Assembly (NCBI GenBank): GCA_958298945.1
Contig: OY282609.1
Coordinates: forward strand, 32,337,212 to 32,401,211
DNA length: 64,000 nt
Source: Atherix ibis
Lineage: Eukaryota > Arthropoda > Insecta > Diptera > Athericidae
Reading direction: 5' to 3'
Shown: positions 24,361 through 36,815 of the stretch, in pieces
Position numbering within the stretch: the stretch's first letter is position 1
Layout: every line of letters begins with the position of its first letter
Made by a program: the position numbers and the translations under genes
Notes under the pieces: model-generated
Databases searched by the model: none
Told to the model about the DNA's origin: nothing
Seen by the model: only the letters and a program-made list of their open reading frames with translations

Positions 24361-25905
24361 ATTTTATATTATAATAAAAAAAATTATAAAATTACCTTTT
24401 TTTTTCCATGATTTTCATAAGAAATTTTCTCACGGAATTTTACAAAATTTTTGTTATTGAAAAATGAGACTTTGTAAATTTTGCTTCCGTGGTTATTAAG
24501 GGGATATAGTGTGTCATGTAAGCGAAATGTGTAGTACTAGTAAGTGGAGATGGGAAGTGGTAGTAAAAATAACGTATTTCAGCGAATAAATCCAAACAGA
24601 AAACAATACAAAACTTGCCAAGATTGCATTTAAGGTAAGCAAAAAATGTTCAGTTCTAGTATAGAATAACAGTTTGGTGTTGTGAAGCTTGTTTACTTTT
24701 TATACCCAAAGTACAGGTGAACGAAAACTAAATAAACGAAAACAAAAAAAAACTACCTCATTTTAAACAACAACAAAAAAAGGTGTTTTCGAGACAGTCC
24801 CACCTCTTGGCTGACGGTTTGATAAGCGTTGTTTTGATGGACGCGTGTTCTTTACGAGGTTAGATTTTTTCTAGTCGTTCCAGTACTTATACGCATGACA
24901 CCTTGTTTGTTTAACTTCTAGTTTTACATGTCGTTTCATAAGAATTTATCATATTTTTATTGTGGTACTGTTTTAAGTTAATATAGAGCCAAAAAGCGCA
25001 CAAGCAAGAAACTCTTCTCAAGCCTGCAAGAACTGAAAATTGTTGAACTATCAAAAATAAAAAATAAAAAAAAATGAAAACGAGAACCGCACAATGGAAA
25101 ACAAATAATAAAACAATAATAATAACAGGTTAGGAAGGTAATTCTATCTAAAAACAATTTGTCTTTGTGATATGGTGGAATAGGCAGGCTCAGGTGTACA
25201 AGAAGCGAGCACTGAGGTTAGGCCACGTCAAGACTTTGCAATGCAAGCGCTGCTCTGTCATCCGAGAGCTTGAATAGAATTTTATAGTCGTTGGCATACC
25301 TGATATCCCCAAGTATGCCAACGACTGCGTTTTAGGGCATATATGCTCTCCTCCAAATGCATTGTTTTGGTTCAGATCAGCTTTCGTGGAGCGAAAGGAA
25401 GGGAAGGGGGTCACCACCGAAAACGGGAGGTTATTTTCCGTTATGCAATAGAAACCATTGTCGGTGTTATGCTTGCGTGGATAATAATTTTTAATCTTTT
25501 TCATTTGAATTCGTTTGTTTCTATTTCTCTCACCAATGAGTTTTGGATAAAATTTAATTTTTTGTACTTTTAAAAATTTTAACATTTTTTATTAGACGTT
25601 TTTGAATAATAAATAATTGGTCAAGTTTTTTTGACTATCAAAAAAAAGTAGAAAAATTAAAATTCCGATTTTTATTATGAAAATGTCGTTCTGGTCTTTG
25701 ATTATTTTCTAAACTTTTTTTTTACAAAAACTTAAACTGTTAAAAAAAAACCTAAAATGACAGGAATGTGGGCTCTGATCCTTTCTGGTTGGATATCAAA
25801 GAGTTTATGCTGATAAATTGAGTCTTCGAATTCTTGCTGAATATGAAAAATAAAAATAAAAAGTTTCATTTGTCTTTTTTTTTGGAAATTCTAATTAATT
25901 TCTTG
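24361..25905. other. AT-rich noncoding stretch with one hairpin
   Basis: Nothing coding is supported. A perfect 13-bp stem, GTCGTTGGCATAC (25287-25299) and GTATGCCAACGAC (25313-25325), closes a 13-base loop inside a GC-richer patch (25180-25450). Confidence 0.4.
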
Positions 25906-25990
25906 TAAGATTTTTGTTAAGGTTTAGGCATTATAATTAATTAAAATTATTGTAAGATTTTTGTTAAGCTTTAGGCATTATAATTTTGCA
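25906..25990. repeat. Two-unit direct repeat of about 40 bp
   Basis: The phrase 'gtaagatttttgttaag' followed by 'tttaggcattataatt' occurs twice, about 45 bases apart. Confidence 0.9.
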
Positions 25991-25999
25991 CAATAACAC

Positions 26000-28230
26000 C
26001 TTTGTTTGTGAGTGACAAAATACTTACCATGCTATGTGAGGTTTACACCTTTTTTTTAAATTTGTAAAAATATAATTACAGAGAGCCAATCGAGAATGCA
26101 GGATCTCTAGAAGAAAATGTTGGCAATAATTTCTAGGCATAAATATAGCAATCATACAATTATTCACAGTATTTTTTTTTATGAATTTAAAAGAAAAAAT
26201 TGAAAAATTTGTGTTGAGAGATAAAAATTCAAATTTAATTTGAAAAACAATAGTTGACCGAAAACTATATTTTTCGTATTTATTATAAGTCTTCAATTTT
26301 TTTGACCTAATATCTAGCTTTTCTTGACCTAACATTGCACCTTTATTTGTCTTAAATCACACCATTTTTGACCAACCTAAACTCTATATTTTTTATACTT
26401 CAAATCGTTACCGAAAGGTTCACATTTTTTTGACCAAAAATTTTAGATTCTTTAACCCAAAATCCAACTTTCTTAGAACTTAAAACGCAGCTATTTTTAC
26501 TTAAAAGCCTTATATTTGTTGTCCTAAATTTATAACTTTTTTTTTAAGGAAGGCTTCAATTTTTTTGACCTAATATCGCACCTTTATTTGAATTAGATCA
26601 CACCGTTTTGGACAGACCTAAAGTTCTATATTTTTGTACTTCAAATCGTGACCGAAAGGTTCACATTTTTTTGATCTAAAACTTTAGATTCTTTGACCCA
26701 AAATCCAACTTTCTTAGAACTTAAAACGCATCTATTTTTAATTAAGAAGCTTGCATATTTTGACCTAACTTTATCAATTTTTTTGACCTACGATCGTATT
26801 ATTTTTATCTTATATGACACCATTTTTGACCTAAAGTCGTATATATATTTTTATACTTCAAATCGTATTTATTTTCACCTAAATAAACTCTTACTATTTT
26901 TTTAACTGAACGTTTCATTTTTTTTTTGACCTAAAATTTTAGATTCTTTGATCCAGAATCGAACCTTTTTAGAATTTAAATCGCATCTATTTTTACGTAA
27001 AAGCATACATTTTTTGACCTAAATTTATATATTTTTTTTGACCTACGATATGATACCGATTTTGACCTAAAGTCCCACTTATTTTTTACTTCAAATCCTA
27101 TTTATTTTCTACTAAATAAACTCTTATTATTTTTTTACCGAAAGGTTCACATTTTTTTGACCTACGATCGTATTAATTTTCATCTTATATGACACCGTTT
27201 TTGACCTAAAGTCGTATATATATTTTTATACTTCAAATCCTATTTATTTTCACATAAATAAACTGTTACTATTTTTTGACTGAAAGTTTCATTTTTTTTG
27301 ACCTAAAATGATATATTTTTTGATGTAAAATCTTACATTTTTTGACTCAGAATCGAACCTTTTTTTTTGACTTAAATCGGCTTTTATTTAAAGTTTTAGT
27401 TATTTTAACGGAAAGTGTACCCTGTATTGAGGTAGTCTTATGTTTTTTGATCTAATAGATTACATTTTTAGACCAGTAATCAATCGGATCTTTTTTGAAC
27501 TGAAATCGCATTTTTTAAAATCTTTTTTTTTTTTTGCAGTAATTTTAAAGGAGAGGAGTACCTGTTTTGTCCTTTTGACTACCATTCTTTAACTTAGTCT
27601 TGCGTTTTTTGTTCCCTAAATCCTTCTCTTTTTATGCTAAATTTGAACTTATTGTGGCTTAAAATTAAAGAATTTTTGACCTAAATTTAATTGCACAAAT
27701 TTTTGTAATTTAATTTCATACATTTTTTTACTGTATGAGTTTATTCTTATTTTGACCTACGGTCGTACATATTTTTTAAGTATATTTGTTGAACTAATAG
27801 CACACATACCGTTTTTGACCAACATAAAGTTCTATATTTGTTTTACTTCAAATTATAGTAATTTGTACCTAAATTCTGATCTAAAGTGCCTATATTTTTT
27901 AACCTAAAATGCCTATATTTTCTGACCTAAAATGTTATATTTTCTAACCCAGAATCGAATTTTTTTTTACATCAACTTAAATCGATACTTTTTTAATTTA
28001 AATCTTAAATTGCATCTATTTTTATTGAACGTTTCAGATGTTCACATTTTGATGTAAAATGTTATAAATTTTCGTTGTCTTATTTTGAATAAAATTTATA
28101 TAATTTTTTGTTTCTTTGGTTGTGTATGACTTCATTCTTAATTTTAACCTAAAATCGTATCTAATTTGAACAAAAATTTTACTCCGTTTTTCACTGAAAT
28201 TTGATTTCAAATCGTATTTATTCTTTAAAA
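26000..28230. repeat. Degenerate higher-order repeat field built on 'tttgacctaa'
   Basis: The whole stretch is made of recurring phrases in a loosely fixed order: 'tttgacctaaa(g)tc', 'acttcaaatcgtatttattt', 'aaataaactcttact', 'ccgaaaggttcacattttt', 'ttagattctttgaccca', 'aaatcgcatctatttttact', 'gacctacgatcgtatt' and 'gacaccgtttttgacctaa'. Several phrases return three to six times (for example 'acttcaaat' at about 26398, 26638, 26857, 27089, 27232 and 27847). Small direct repeats are nested inside larger ones. No protein-coding potential is seen. Confidence 0.85.
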
Positions 28231-29920
28231 TGTTCAGAATTAAAATTAATCTAATATAATTGTTGTCATTATAAATTTGCATATTGGCAAGAGCTAAAAA
28301 AAAAATAAACCTTGTAAATTCCAAACTTATCAATTGGCAATTTCTAATTTTTCGTATTGCTTTGTAAATAAATTTGAAGTGTTGAAAATTGTTCACCGCT
28401 TATCTTTAAGCTATCGAAGAGTAAACACTTTCCTGGAAATATTTGTTAAAGAACCAAAACTTTAACAACTAACCGTACACCTTTCCCCTCCCCCGTCACC
28501 CATAAAAAAAAAGTTGTGCTGGACGTACACTCAAAATATTTTCACAAATTTCGCACTTGTTCAGTCATACTTTTCGTAAAGAAACTAGGCTTTTTCTTAT
28601 GCGTAACTCACTTTGAAAAAAAAAAATTAAATCAAAACGCATAAATTATTTATTTACGCGCACGCACACGCCCAATCATGCGTCTCAGACGATTGATTGA
28701 ATAGCAAAAAATTTTGACGCTTGACACTCGAGTTTTTTTTTACACGCGCTTGTATCGGTTTTACCTCTCACCCTTTTGATTTAACAGCTCCCATCAGCTC
28801 CGAAACGAACAGATTTTTATCTTTGATGTAAGTTAAAAAATATTCATAAAAAAATGCCCACAATCGATTATAGAAAAATAAAATGTTCACTCAATTCCAA
28901 TCTAAATAATCAATCAATTCAATTACAATAAAAAGTAAAAATATAAAAACAACAACAAAACACAATTGATTGTGGCGATTTTTCAAATGATACTCATTTT
29001 TTTCTAAAAAAAGCTAAAGTAGCTATGAAAACTGGGGGAAGGAAGAAAAAAAGCTAAGAAACTATGCCCAAAAAAGAATTCTAACAGAAATTAAATTATT
29101 TTGTGGATGGAGAGTAAGGGGAGCGGTCAGAATAATATAAATTTTCATGTTCACTTGTTGAGCGAAAAAACAACCAACCAACATCATTAATGCTCGTAAT
29201 TAATCAATTTGCATTTATTTTAATTTGTGCTGAGTTGATTTTTTTCGTATTCATTTTAATATTCTCACATTTTGGGTGTGTACAAGTGATAAAAATCAAA
29301 CAAGTTGAAAATATTTTTCGTACTTTTGTGGGGGAGGAGGAATTGCAATTTTGATTAATTAAAAACAAATCTGATCACAAAATCGATTCAAAATACTTAC
29401 AATCAAATTCTTACAAACAAAAAGAAAAAGACACAAAAACAACAACAAAACAATTATTAACTAAACACAGTGTGCAGATTTGTATTTCTCTAACAGGCAA
29501 ATTTGAAAATATTACTAATAAAAACAGATTTAAAAAAAAAACTGTATTTTTCGTGTCAGCAGCGCGTGTATGCATGCACATGCGAACGAGGATGAGGTTA
29601 AGTTTTTTCCTGTTTTAGTATCTGCGCCATGTTATACTCGAACACCCACTACATCTGTTGGCTATTATTAGAAGCTCATTTCGAAGTATGTAAAAATTGA
29701 GATTTTTTTGGTTATTTTTTTTTCCTTTTGGAATTTTTGAAATTATTTTTGATGGAATTAATTTTTGTTTGTTGTTTGTAATAGTTGAAAGGATGTGATT
29801 TTGTTATATTAATTAAATTTGTTTGTTTTTTTATGGATGACTCTACAATTTGTGCACTCTTACTCTGGTTACCCTCATACTCGTATTGATTAGAATCTAT
29901 TTTTGTTTAAGATTTCATCT
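28231..29920. other. AT-rich noncoding stretch
   Basis: No coding or RNA gene was recognised. It holds A/T tracts, 'caacaacaaaaca' low complexity (about 28945 and 29440) and a GC-richer patch near 28655-28800. Confidence 0.4.
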
Positions 29921-29924
29921 GAAA

Positions 29925-31640
29925 AAAAATCCGATAGGTGTCACTGATAATGACATTTTTGTTTTGGATTCTATTTTGATATCGATTATTTTGAGGAAAT
30001 CCATTTTTTTGTTGTTGTTAAAATACATCATTTTTACAGTAAAGTTGATTGTTGAATGACAATGTTTTTCCAAAAATACAACTTTTTCACTCTTATACCA
30101 TAAAAATTCATCCTGACTTCGGGCGTCGAAACTACTCATAACTAGCAGAAAATTCGTCTAAAACATGTCTTTGGTTATGAATTTTATCTAAAAAATTCGC
30201 AGTCTCTCTCTAAAGGGAGTTTGTAATTTTTGTAACAACAACATCTAAGATGAGTTCGGGCCGCTAATTGGTAGAAGATGGGTGTCAAAGAAAATCCGCT
30301 AGATGTCTCTGGTGATAGTATTTTTACTCTAGTTTTTCCCGTGCTCACTTACCGACTCTTGTATCTTTTGAACAATCTTTTCCCGTGCTCACTTACCGAC
30401 TCTTGTAGCTTCAATATCCATCATGGGTATAGTGCTCAACCTTAATTAACAGGAAAGTCCAGCGCAAGCTCATATATCCTCTAAGAAAATCCGCTAGATG
30501 TCTCTGATAATGCATTTTTTCGTATACCTTCTGCCTATTGAAATGTGAAATCTTTCCCCAAAAAGGGCTTATTGATTGTTGCATTATTAAAATCCGTTAT
30601 GAATCTGGGGCCCACACTAAGTGACAATAAAGTTGATCGTGAGTGCAGATCTCATCAAAGAAAATCCGCTAGATGTCGCTGATGATAGTATTTTTACTTA
30701 AGCTTTTGCCTGTTGTTTGAACAATCTTTTTCCGGGCTCACTTACTGACTCTTGTAACATTAAAGTCCATCATGAGTTTAGGGCTCAACGTTCATTAGCA
30801 GAAGAACCCATCGCGAGCTCAGATATCGTCTTAGAAAATCCGCTAGATGTCTCTGGTAATGCATTTTTTTGTTTACCTTCTGCCTGTTGAAATGTGAAAT
30901 CCTTCCCCAAAAAAAGCTTACTGAGTCTGGGATCCACACTAAGTGACAGTAAAGTAAATCGTGAATGCAGATCTCATCAAAGAAAATCCCTAGATGTCTC
31001 TGATGATGGTATTTTTACTTTAGCCTTTGCCTGTTGATTGAACAATCTCTTTCCGGGCTCACATATTGACTTTTGTAGCTTCAATATCCATCATGGGTCT
31101 ACACCCCAACATCAAAATTAATTAGCAGAAGAGCCCATCTAGATGTCTTTGTAAATGATTTTATCGCTTTAGCTTTTATCCATTGAGGTAGAAACAATTT
31201 TTCCAGGAACTTCCTTTTAACTCTTGTGTAATAAAAATCCGTAAGGCACTTCTAGCCTTGGCACTAAACAGTAGGAAAAACCTTTGCCATCGTAGAAAAT
31301 ACCCTAGCTATTTTTGGTGATAGGGTTTAATCCTTAAGCTTCTGTCTATGACAGTTCAAATCTCGTCTCGAAAAATCTGCTAGATTTCCTCATAATGGAT
31401 TTTTTGCTTCAGTTTTTACTTGTTGAAATAGACTTAAGGGCTTTTCTCTCAAAGTGTCTTACTGGCGTGACTCTGGTACTATCGAAACGCAGCATGAATT
31501 TGAACCTCGCGACACTAATAACTAGTAAACCCCATCAATAATAAAAATCTCATTTAAGAAAACCCGCCAGATATCTCTGGTAATGACTTTTTCACTTTAA
31601 CTTCTATTCTAATATCCAGTTTATTAATTCAAGGCAGTCT
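29925..31640 (+). repeat. Satellite-like array with two alternating monomers
   Basis: The phrase 'aaaatccgctagatgtctct' recurs at 30291, 30486, 30661, 30835 and 30983, with decayed forms at about 29930, 31138, 31300, 31370 and 31558. Spacing between good copies is 195, 175, 174 and 148 bases. Type A monomers (30291, 30661, 30983) continue with 'gatagtatttttact' and 'gggctcact.ac.gactctt'. Type B monomers (30486, 30835) continue with 'aatgcattttttcg' and 'ccttctgcctgttgaaatgt'. A and B alternate, giving a higher-order unit of about 320-370 bp. Decay increases toward both ends. Confidence 0.88.
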
Positions 31641-31741
31641 TTGTCCAATTCCTAGTGCTTGAATCTATTTGCCTTCTTAATTTCTAAGGAATCAAAAGTT
31701 ATATGGTCTATACTTCGAGGCGGTCGAAAACAAATAGATCG

Positions 31742-31777
31742 AAGTGAGACCTTTATATAATTATAAAGGTCTCACTT
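31742..31777. repeat. Palindrome, 16-bp arms
   Basis: AAGTGAGACCTTTATA at 31742-31757 is followed by a four-base loop and its exact reverse complement, ending at 31777. Confidence 0.92.
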
Positions 31778-32085
31778 TAATTATTGGTAGATATTTTTAT
31801 AATAATTTCTAACAATCTAGACTCGTTGAATCAAACCCTCCTGACTGACGCCATCTTCTCATCGAAAGGTAAACTCGACGCCATTTTCTTTTTTTAAGTT
31901 TGCCATTTTGAACTGCATCTCCTGCCCAAGTGTAAGCTTCTTAAGGCCTAGTGGTCAATATTATACTCCAAAATTACTGAATAATACGACGCGGAGTCGT
32001 TCATTCTCTAATGAGGGGACTAAATATTCTTTACAGACCCGAAGATTAACTTTAAAACATAGCTGAGGGCTCACAATAATTTCTA

Positions 32086-32170
32086 CACAACCATTTTTAT
32101 TGATTTATAATTTCTTATTTAAACAAGTTTTAATTAATAAGAAATTATAAATCAATAAAAATGGTTGTGT
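32086..32170. repeat. Inverted repeat, about 34-bp arms
   Basis: The left arm at 32086-32120 begins ACACAACCATTTTTATTGAT; the right arm at 32137-32170 is its inverse with one A/T-run indel. The spacer is 16 bases. It has the form of a hairpin MITE or a recent foldback insertion. Confidence 0.9.
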
Positions 32171-33279
32171 TATTCAGTAATTTTAAATTAATGCTTAATT
32201 AATATTTTTTATTTTATTATGTTTTGTTATTTTGTGAAACAAGAGAGTAAAAATTAATATTTTCTTGTCGGTAGAAATGAATTAAATAAAAACGAAGAAC
32301 AACGTACAATGTTCGAAATTTTATACCATCCTCATCCCTAATCCGAAAATACCCAGAGAATAATACCATAATTCCCTCAATACAATAATCATAACAATTA
32401 TTTTTATTAATATTTTTAAAAAAAACCTTTTTGATTTAATAAAATTAAGAAGAAAAATTGGTAAAATATTCCAAGGAGTGATTTTATTTTATATAAAATT
32501 TTTTTCGTATAAACTATTTTGGTTGGATGATATTTGAAAACGAAATTCTAATAAAATAATTGTTTTTTTTTTATTTTTTTCGTTTTGCTAGAAGAAAATA
32601 CTATGATTACTCACCATTCCCATCCCCATTCCCATTCCCATCCATCCCCAATAACCATAAACAATAAAATTTGCTAAATTTTCTACACTTTGATGTGGTT
32701 TGGTATTTTGTGCTCATGTGAATTTTAATTTGGCTACTGTTGAAAAGACTATGTTGCGCAACGAGATCTCCCGTCCCACTTCTGTCGTGTCATCTATGGA
32801 ATTTATGGTGAGACCCTCCAAAATGGATTTGGATGATGATGACAGTATGAGATCACTGATGACGGTTGTGTAGGTGGAGTGGGATGGAACCAAATTTATT
32901 CAGTACGAAAATTTTTCAATTGAACTTTTACTCCAAAAAAAAAATAAATCTTCAAACTTTTGCATTATGGCCAGATGCTTAGAATTTACTTGTTTCGTCT
33001 GTTGATTATGATAATTAATTATTGGTAATTATTTATTGTCGGAACTTTTTCTTTTAAATATTCATTTTTATCGGCATTTATTTAATTTTTTTTACTCAAC
33101 AATAAGAGTAAATTTCTACTTAAAAATGGTTATTATTAAGAAAAAGATTTTTAAAATCGACTTATTTGTTGACGGTGAATATGATTTTTTTCTTACTCTT
33201 TATTAATTTAATATTGAAAATTTAGAGAGAAAAATATCATCTGAACGGAGAATTTTTTTTCAAATCACAGTTTATGTGT

Positions 33280-34016
33280 AACTTAATAAAATAGACCCAC
33301 AAATATCAAGCAAAATATTTTTAAAAAAACCTTCCAGAAAATCATACCGGATTAGAAACATTTTTATGGACTCTAGTGTATCGCAGCTACTATCTAGTTT
33401 GAGCTCGTTTAGAAGCACGATTTCGTGAACATGTTTCTGCTGCGTTTTCAAGTGCACTAATTTAACTTAACAAAATAGACCCACAAAAATCAAGCAAAAT
33501 ATTTTTAAAAAAACCTTCCAGAAAATCATACCGGATTAGAAACATTTTTATGGACCCTAGTGTATCGCAGCTACTAGTTGGTTTGCGGTTGTTTAGAAGC
33601 GTGCGCCGTACGTGAACATGTTTCTGCTGCGTTTTCAAGTGCGCTAATTTAACTTAACAAAATAGACCCACAAATATCAAGCAAAATATTTTAGAAAAAA
33701 ACCTTCCAGAAAATCATACCGGATTAGAAACATTTTTATGGACTCTAGTGTATCGCAGCTACTCACTGGTTTGAGCTCGTTTAGAAGCACGATTTCGTGA
33801 ACATGTTTCTGCTGCGTTTTCAAGTGCACTAATTTAACTTAACAAAATAGACCCACAAATATCAAGCAAAATATTTTTAAAAAAACCTTCCAGAAAATCA
33901 TACCGGATTAGAAACATTTTTATGGACTCTAGTGTATCGCAGCTACTCACTGGTTTGAGCTCGTTTAGAAGCACGCGCCGTACGTGAACATGTTTCTGGT
34001 GCGTTTTCAAGTGCAC
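33280..34016 (+). repeat. Four-unit tandem array, monomer about 185 bp
   Basis: Units begin 'aactta(a/c)aaaatagaccc' at 33280, 33464, 33651 and 33836 (lengths 184, 187, 185 and about 181). Each holds 'ccttccagaaaatcatacc', 'ggattagaaacatttttatg', 'tgtatcgcagctact', 'cgtgaacatgtttct' and 'gcgttttcaagtgc'. The units are highly similar. Differences are concentrated in one variable block after 'gcagctact' and in the GATTT/CGCCGTA alternative before 'cgtgaacatg'. The unit-to-unit pattern suggests recent unequal exchange. Confidence 0.96.
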
Positions 34017-34110
34017 GCACGATTTGTTCAGTTTGCGTCGCGCTAATGGGTTGATTATTTTCTTACTGCTTTGCGTGAAGTTCTACGTTGCGTTATGTAG
34101 TAAGTGAAAT
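34017..34110 (+). repeat. Non-tandem flank of the array, shared with 19935-20030
   Basis: This stretch (words 'gatttgttcagtttgcg', 'ttgattattttcttac', 'acgttgcgttatgtag', 'agtgaaatgtg') matches the reverse complement of 19940-20030, next to the single monomer there. The array is therefore an internal part of a longer dispersed element. Confidence 0.75.
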
Positions 34111-34519
34111 GTGTTTTTTTTATGGTCACTTTAATTTTTATTTTTTTATTAGCAACGCAAATCGGAGTACTTCTTTGCTTTATAAACGGATATTTAGTTT
34201 GTAAGTTAATATTAAAAGTGCACTTGCGCTTAGGCATTCTTGAAATAAATGATTCGCCGTTGGTTTCTCTCTTTCTGAAAACGGAGCATTGTGCTTGAGG
34301 ACAATGGGACAAGCTACTTAAAAAATGGGATGAATGTTTGTATTTTCCTTAGTGCTATGACATGAAGAGACGGAAAATGTACTTTAGTATCAAGACGCTT
34401 TAGAATTTAGTTTACAGGACTAATGCTATTCGAAATTATAACAAACAAACAAGGTGTGAATTTTAATTTGCTTGTAAGTGGATAACAAGATCTCCAAACT
34501 TTCAATATAATTTTGGTAT
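34111..34519. other. Noncoding stretch, unrecognised
   Basis: Short frames on both strands (34055-34312) without motifs. It may include more of the dispersed element to the left. Confidence 0.3.
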
Positions 34520-34690
34520 GTTACAACCGAAGCTGTTGGTATGACATTGAACTATGGGGTTCTACTAAGCGTTCCAAAAGTACCCACAAAAAATCGTTGA
34601 CGCCTTATTCTATGTTCGTAATAAAGTCATTCTTGACTTAATGTTTCCTTTGCTCATAATTTATGTTTTACTCGTTATAAAAAGTCTTTT
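34520..34690 (+). pseudogene. Non-LTR retrotransposon C-terminal tail fragment
   Basis: One + frame reads YDIELWGSTKRSKS (about 34535-34580). After a one-frame shift it continues KYPQKIVDALFYVRNKVILD (about 34580-34640). This matches the order 'YGIxLWGSxKxSN', 'FQxKxLRxIxxAPWYVxNxxIHxDL' at the end of jockey-like ORF2 proteins. The orientation is opposite to the reverse transcriptase remnant at 35390-36800, so it is a separate insertion or an inverted piece. Confidence 0.6.
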
Positions 34691-34813
34691 TGACGATTAG
34701 CCTACCTTCCTTTTGGTAAAAAAATAATCTACTCTATTTCTTTCTCTGTAAACACTAATCCACGTTTAATGAGATCACCTGAACCGTTAAAATGACTTTT
34801 TATGTAAAAAAAC

Positions 34814-35056
34814 GCTAATGGGTGTTTACTCTCACATGTTCTTCTCCTGGAATAGTTCGAATGGTAGCATTTTTGTCATAAATTCTGCTTGTTATAATGT
34901 TAGAAAATTTTTGTGTTTTAACTACTCTCATTATTATGTGAAGAAATTTACTTTTTGTTTATCTGCAATTACAATTGTATTGTAACAAGTAGATTTATAA
35001 AACATTTTAATTAACAATCTTATGCAACATGAAGTTGGGAGTAAACACCCATTGGC
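34814..35056. mobile_element. MITE-like element with about 20-bp terminal inverted repeats
   Basis: The left end GCTAATGGGTGTTTACTCTC (34814-34833) and the reverse complement of the right end, GCCAATGGGTGTTTACTCCC (35037-35056), differ at two positions. The 243-bp AT-rich interior is noncoding. No convincing target duplication was seen, so the superfamily is unassigned. Confidence 0.75.
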
Positions 35057-35389
35057 ATTTCTCTAGCCATTGTCTCTTAAGTCTCCGATGAGTGTTTTCG
35101 GGGAGGGCAGTACAGAACCAATTCTCTCACCAGTGGATTATGATGATAGGATAAACGGCAGTGAAATTTTTTGATAGCGGAAAATGCACAGGACCTGAAC
35201 AAAGGGAACATTTACGTTGTTACGATCATAAAAGAAGAGCATTAAAAATTGCACGGAGAATCTTGGATTGTCAAACCTGGACACGATAGGAATTGGAACG
35301 TTTCGTTGAAACTCAAAATTTCGTTGAACCCCAAAGTTTTTTTAGTCTAGTTTGAGTGTTCCATGTTAATCTCTTGACCAGTTAAAGTC
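35057..35389. other. Noncoding stretch between element remnants
   Basis: No recognised coding. Possibly the degraded 3' part of the reverse-transcriptase-bearing LINE to its right. Confidence 0.3.
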
Positions 35390-36800
35390 CCAAATTACGT
35401 ACTTTATCATATTGTGGTATAAAGGAGTAGGTTTTCATTGACAAAGTGTGAATGTACCCTCACTCTCCATCTCTTAAACCAGGATTGACGGTTGTGGATA
35501 TGGTATTGTAAATTGTTGGAAGCTATTCCAGGATTTGTATGGGTAGCAAGTATGGCCGTATCATCTGCATAAATAGCAATGATAGTATAAGGATCAGATG
35601 GGATGTCGTGGGTATAAATATTATATAAAATGGGACCAAGAATACTGCCTTGTGAGACTCCGGCTAGAATAGGATATATTTCCGAGGATTCTGAGTTAAT
35701 TGCAACTTGGAAATGACGTTTGGGAGATATATGAATTTATGATAAGATAAATGTAATGTTGAAGGAAGAAAGCTCTTGAGTTTCCAGAGGAGCCCAGGAT
35801 GCCTCCTAACTTTAGGGAATAAATTCAAAATATAAAAACTGAAATTATAGACGATTTTTACTTATTAAGCAAAATTTAAAGCGCATCAAAATAATTATAC
35901 GACAGGCATAGAGTATTGAAACATTACACAAGAGAACTTATTTATATATTTCGCTGTTGACTTAAATAAGGACAGTCTGATAAGTCAGTGATAAATAGAA
36001 GAAATGTTGCTGATATCAGCAAAACAATATTAATTATTCCATTTGGTATTCTTTAAGAGAAATCATAAATTTTGGGAGATATCTAAAAATACTCGGGGGC
36101 AATAATCTTTCCTCTCAGGAGAGGATGCTATTTGATCAACAATGCGATGGCCAAATTGGTGATCAGGAATAATTCTTACACATTAACTAGGATTGAGTAG
36201 AGTCGTTTTAATAGGAGTTTTTCAAAAACCTTACCAACGATTGGTAAGAGGCTGATAGGTTTATAGGACGAAGGAGAATAAATGGGTTTATTTGGTTTAG
36301 GAATTATTTTAATTACAGAAAATTTCCAGAGTAAGGGAAAATAGGTTGTACACAGGAAAATGTATGTAATTAAAATTTTTGCTTCAGATCAGGAGCTGTC
36401 ACAGGAAAATGTATGTAATTGGGAATTTTGCTTCAGATTAGGATCTGTCATTAGATCATAAACAGCAGCTTTTTTAATGAGAAGGCGCAGAATAGTAGAT
36501 TTAATTTCCGAGGGCTTAAAATTGTTTGGCAGGAAAACTCATAGGGACTGGCAACATTAGGTCTTCAATAATTTTGTTAGTATGTGATTTATAAAATGTT
36601 TAGCAAATACTTTGGCTTTTCCTGTGTCTGTCTTTGCCCAGCCATCGTCATTTTGTTTCAATGGGTAGTGGGTGTGATGTTCCTTCGTACGAGAGTATTC
36701 GTCTAGTGGAGAGTTCTTCCCATAAAGAACTATTGTTACTAAGCGATCTGGTGTAAATTTCACACCGTTCATTATAATGCTTTCTAATTTCCATATTCAG
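35390..36800 (-). pseudogene. Jockey-like LINE reverse transcriptase remnant
   Basis: On the minus strand, from high to low coordinate, the frames give: a linker with DDGWAKTDTGKAKVFAKHF (about 36650-36595), typical of the endonuclease-to-RT junction; VIKIIPKPNKPIYSPSSYKP then ISLLPIVGKVFEKLL (about 36310-36210; RT block 1); IIPDHQFGHRIVDQIASSP (about 36165-36105) and FLDIS (block 3); AGVSQGSILGPILYNIYTHD (about 35670-35610; block 4); and YADDTAILATHTNPGIASNN (about 35580-35520; catalytic YADD, block 5). Catalytic Asp residues remain readable, but stops and shifts break the frame. An internal tandem duplication of about 54 bp lies at 36350-36435. A mariner (36816-38023) abuts its 5' side. Confidence 0.88.
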
Positions 36801-36815
36801 TTCACGTTGTAGTTA

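Larger units (their letters stand above)
31641..33279. other. AT-rich noncoding stretch with hairpins
   Basis: No coding region. It contains two foldback structures (listed separately) and a 'cccattcc' run at about 32617-32647. Confidence 0.4.

Noticed and set aside
25287..25325. 13-bp perfect stem considered as a structured RNA or microRNA precursor
   Set aside because: The stem is too short for a microRNA precursor and no tRNA or snRNA features surround it; left as a simple hairpin.
27400..27445. 'gtaccctgta' considered as a transposon end of the ACAGGGTGG family
   Set aside because: Only the innermost six to seven bases match and no partner end was found.
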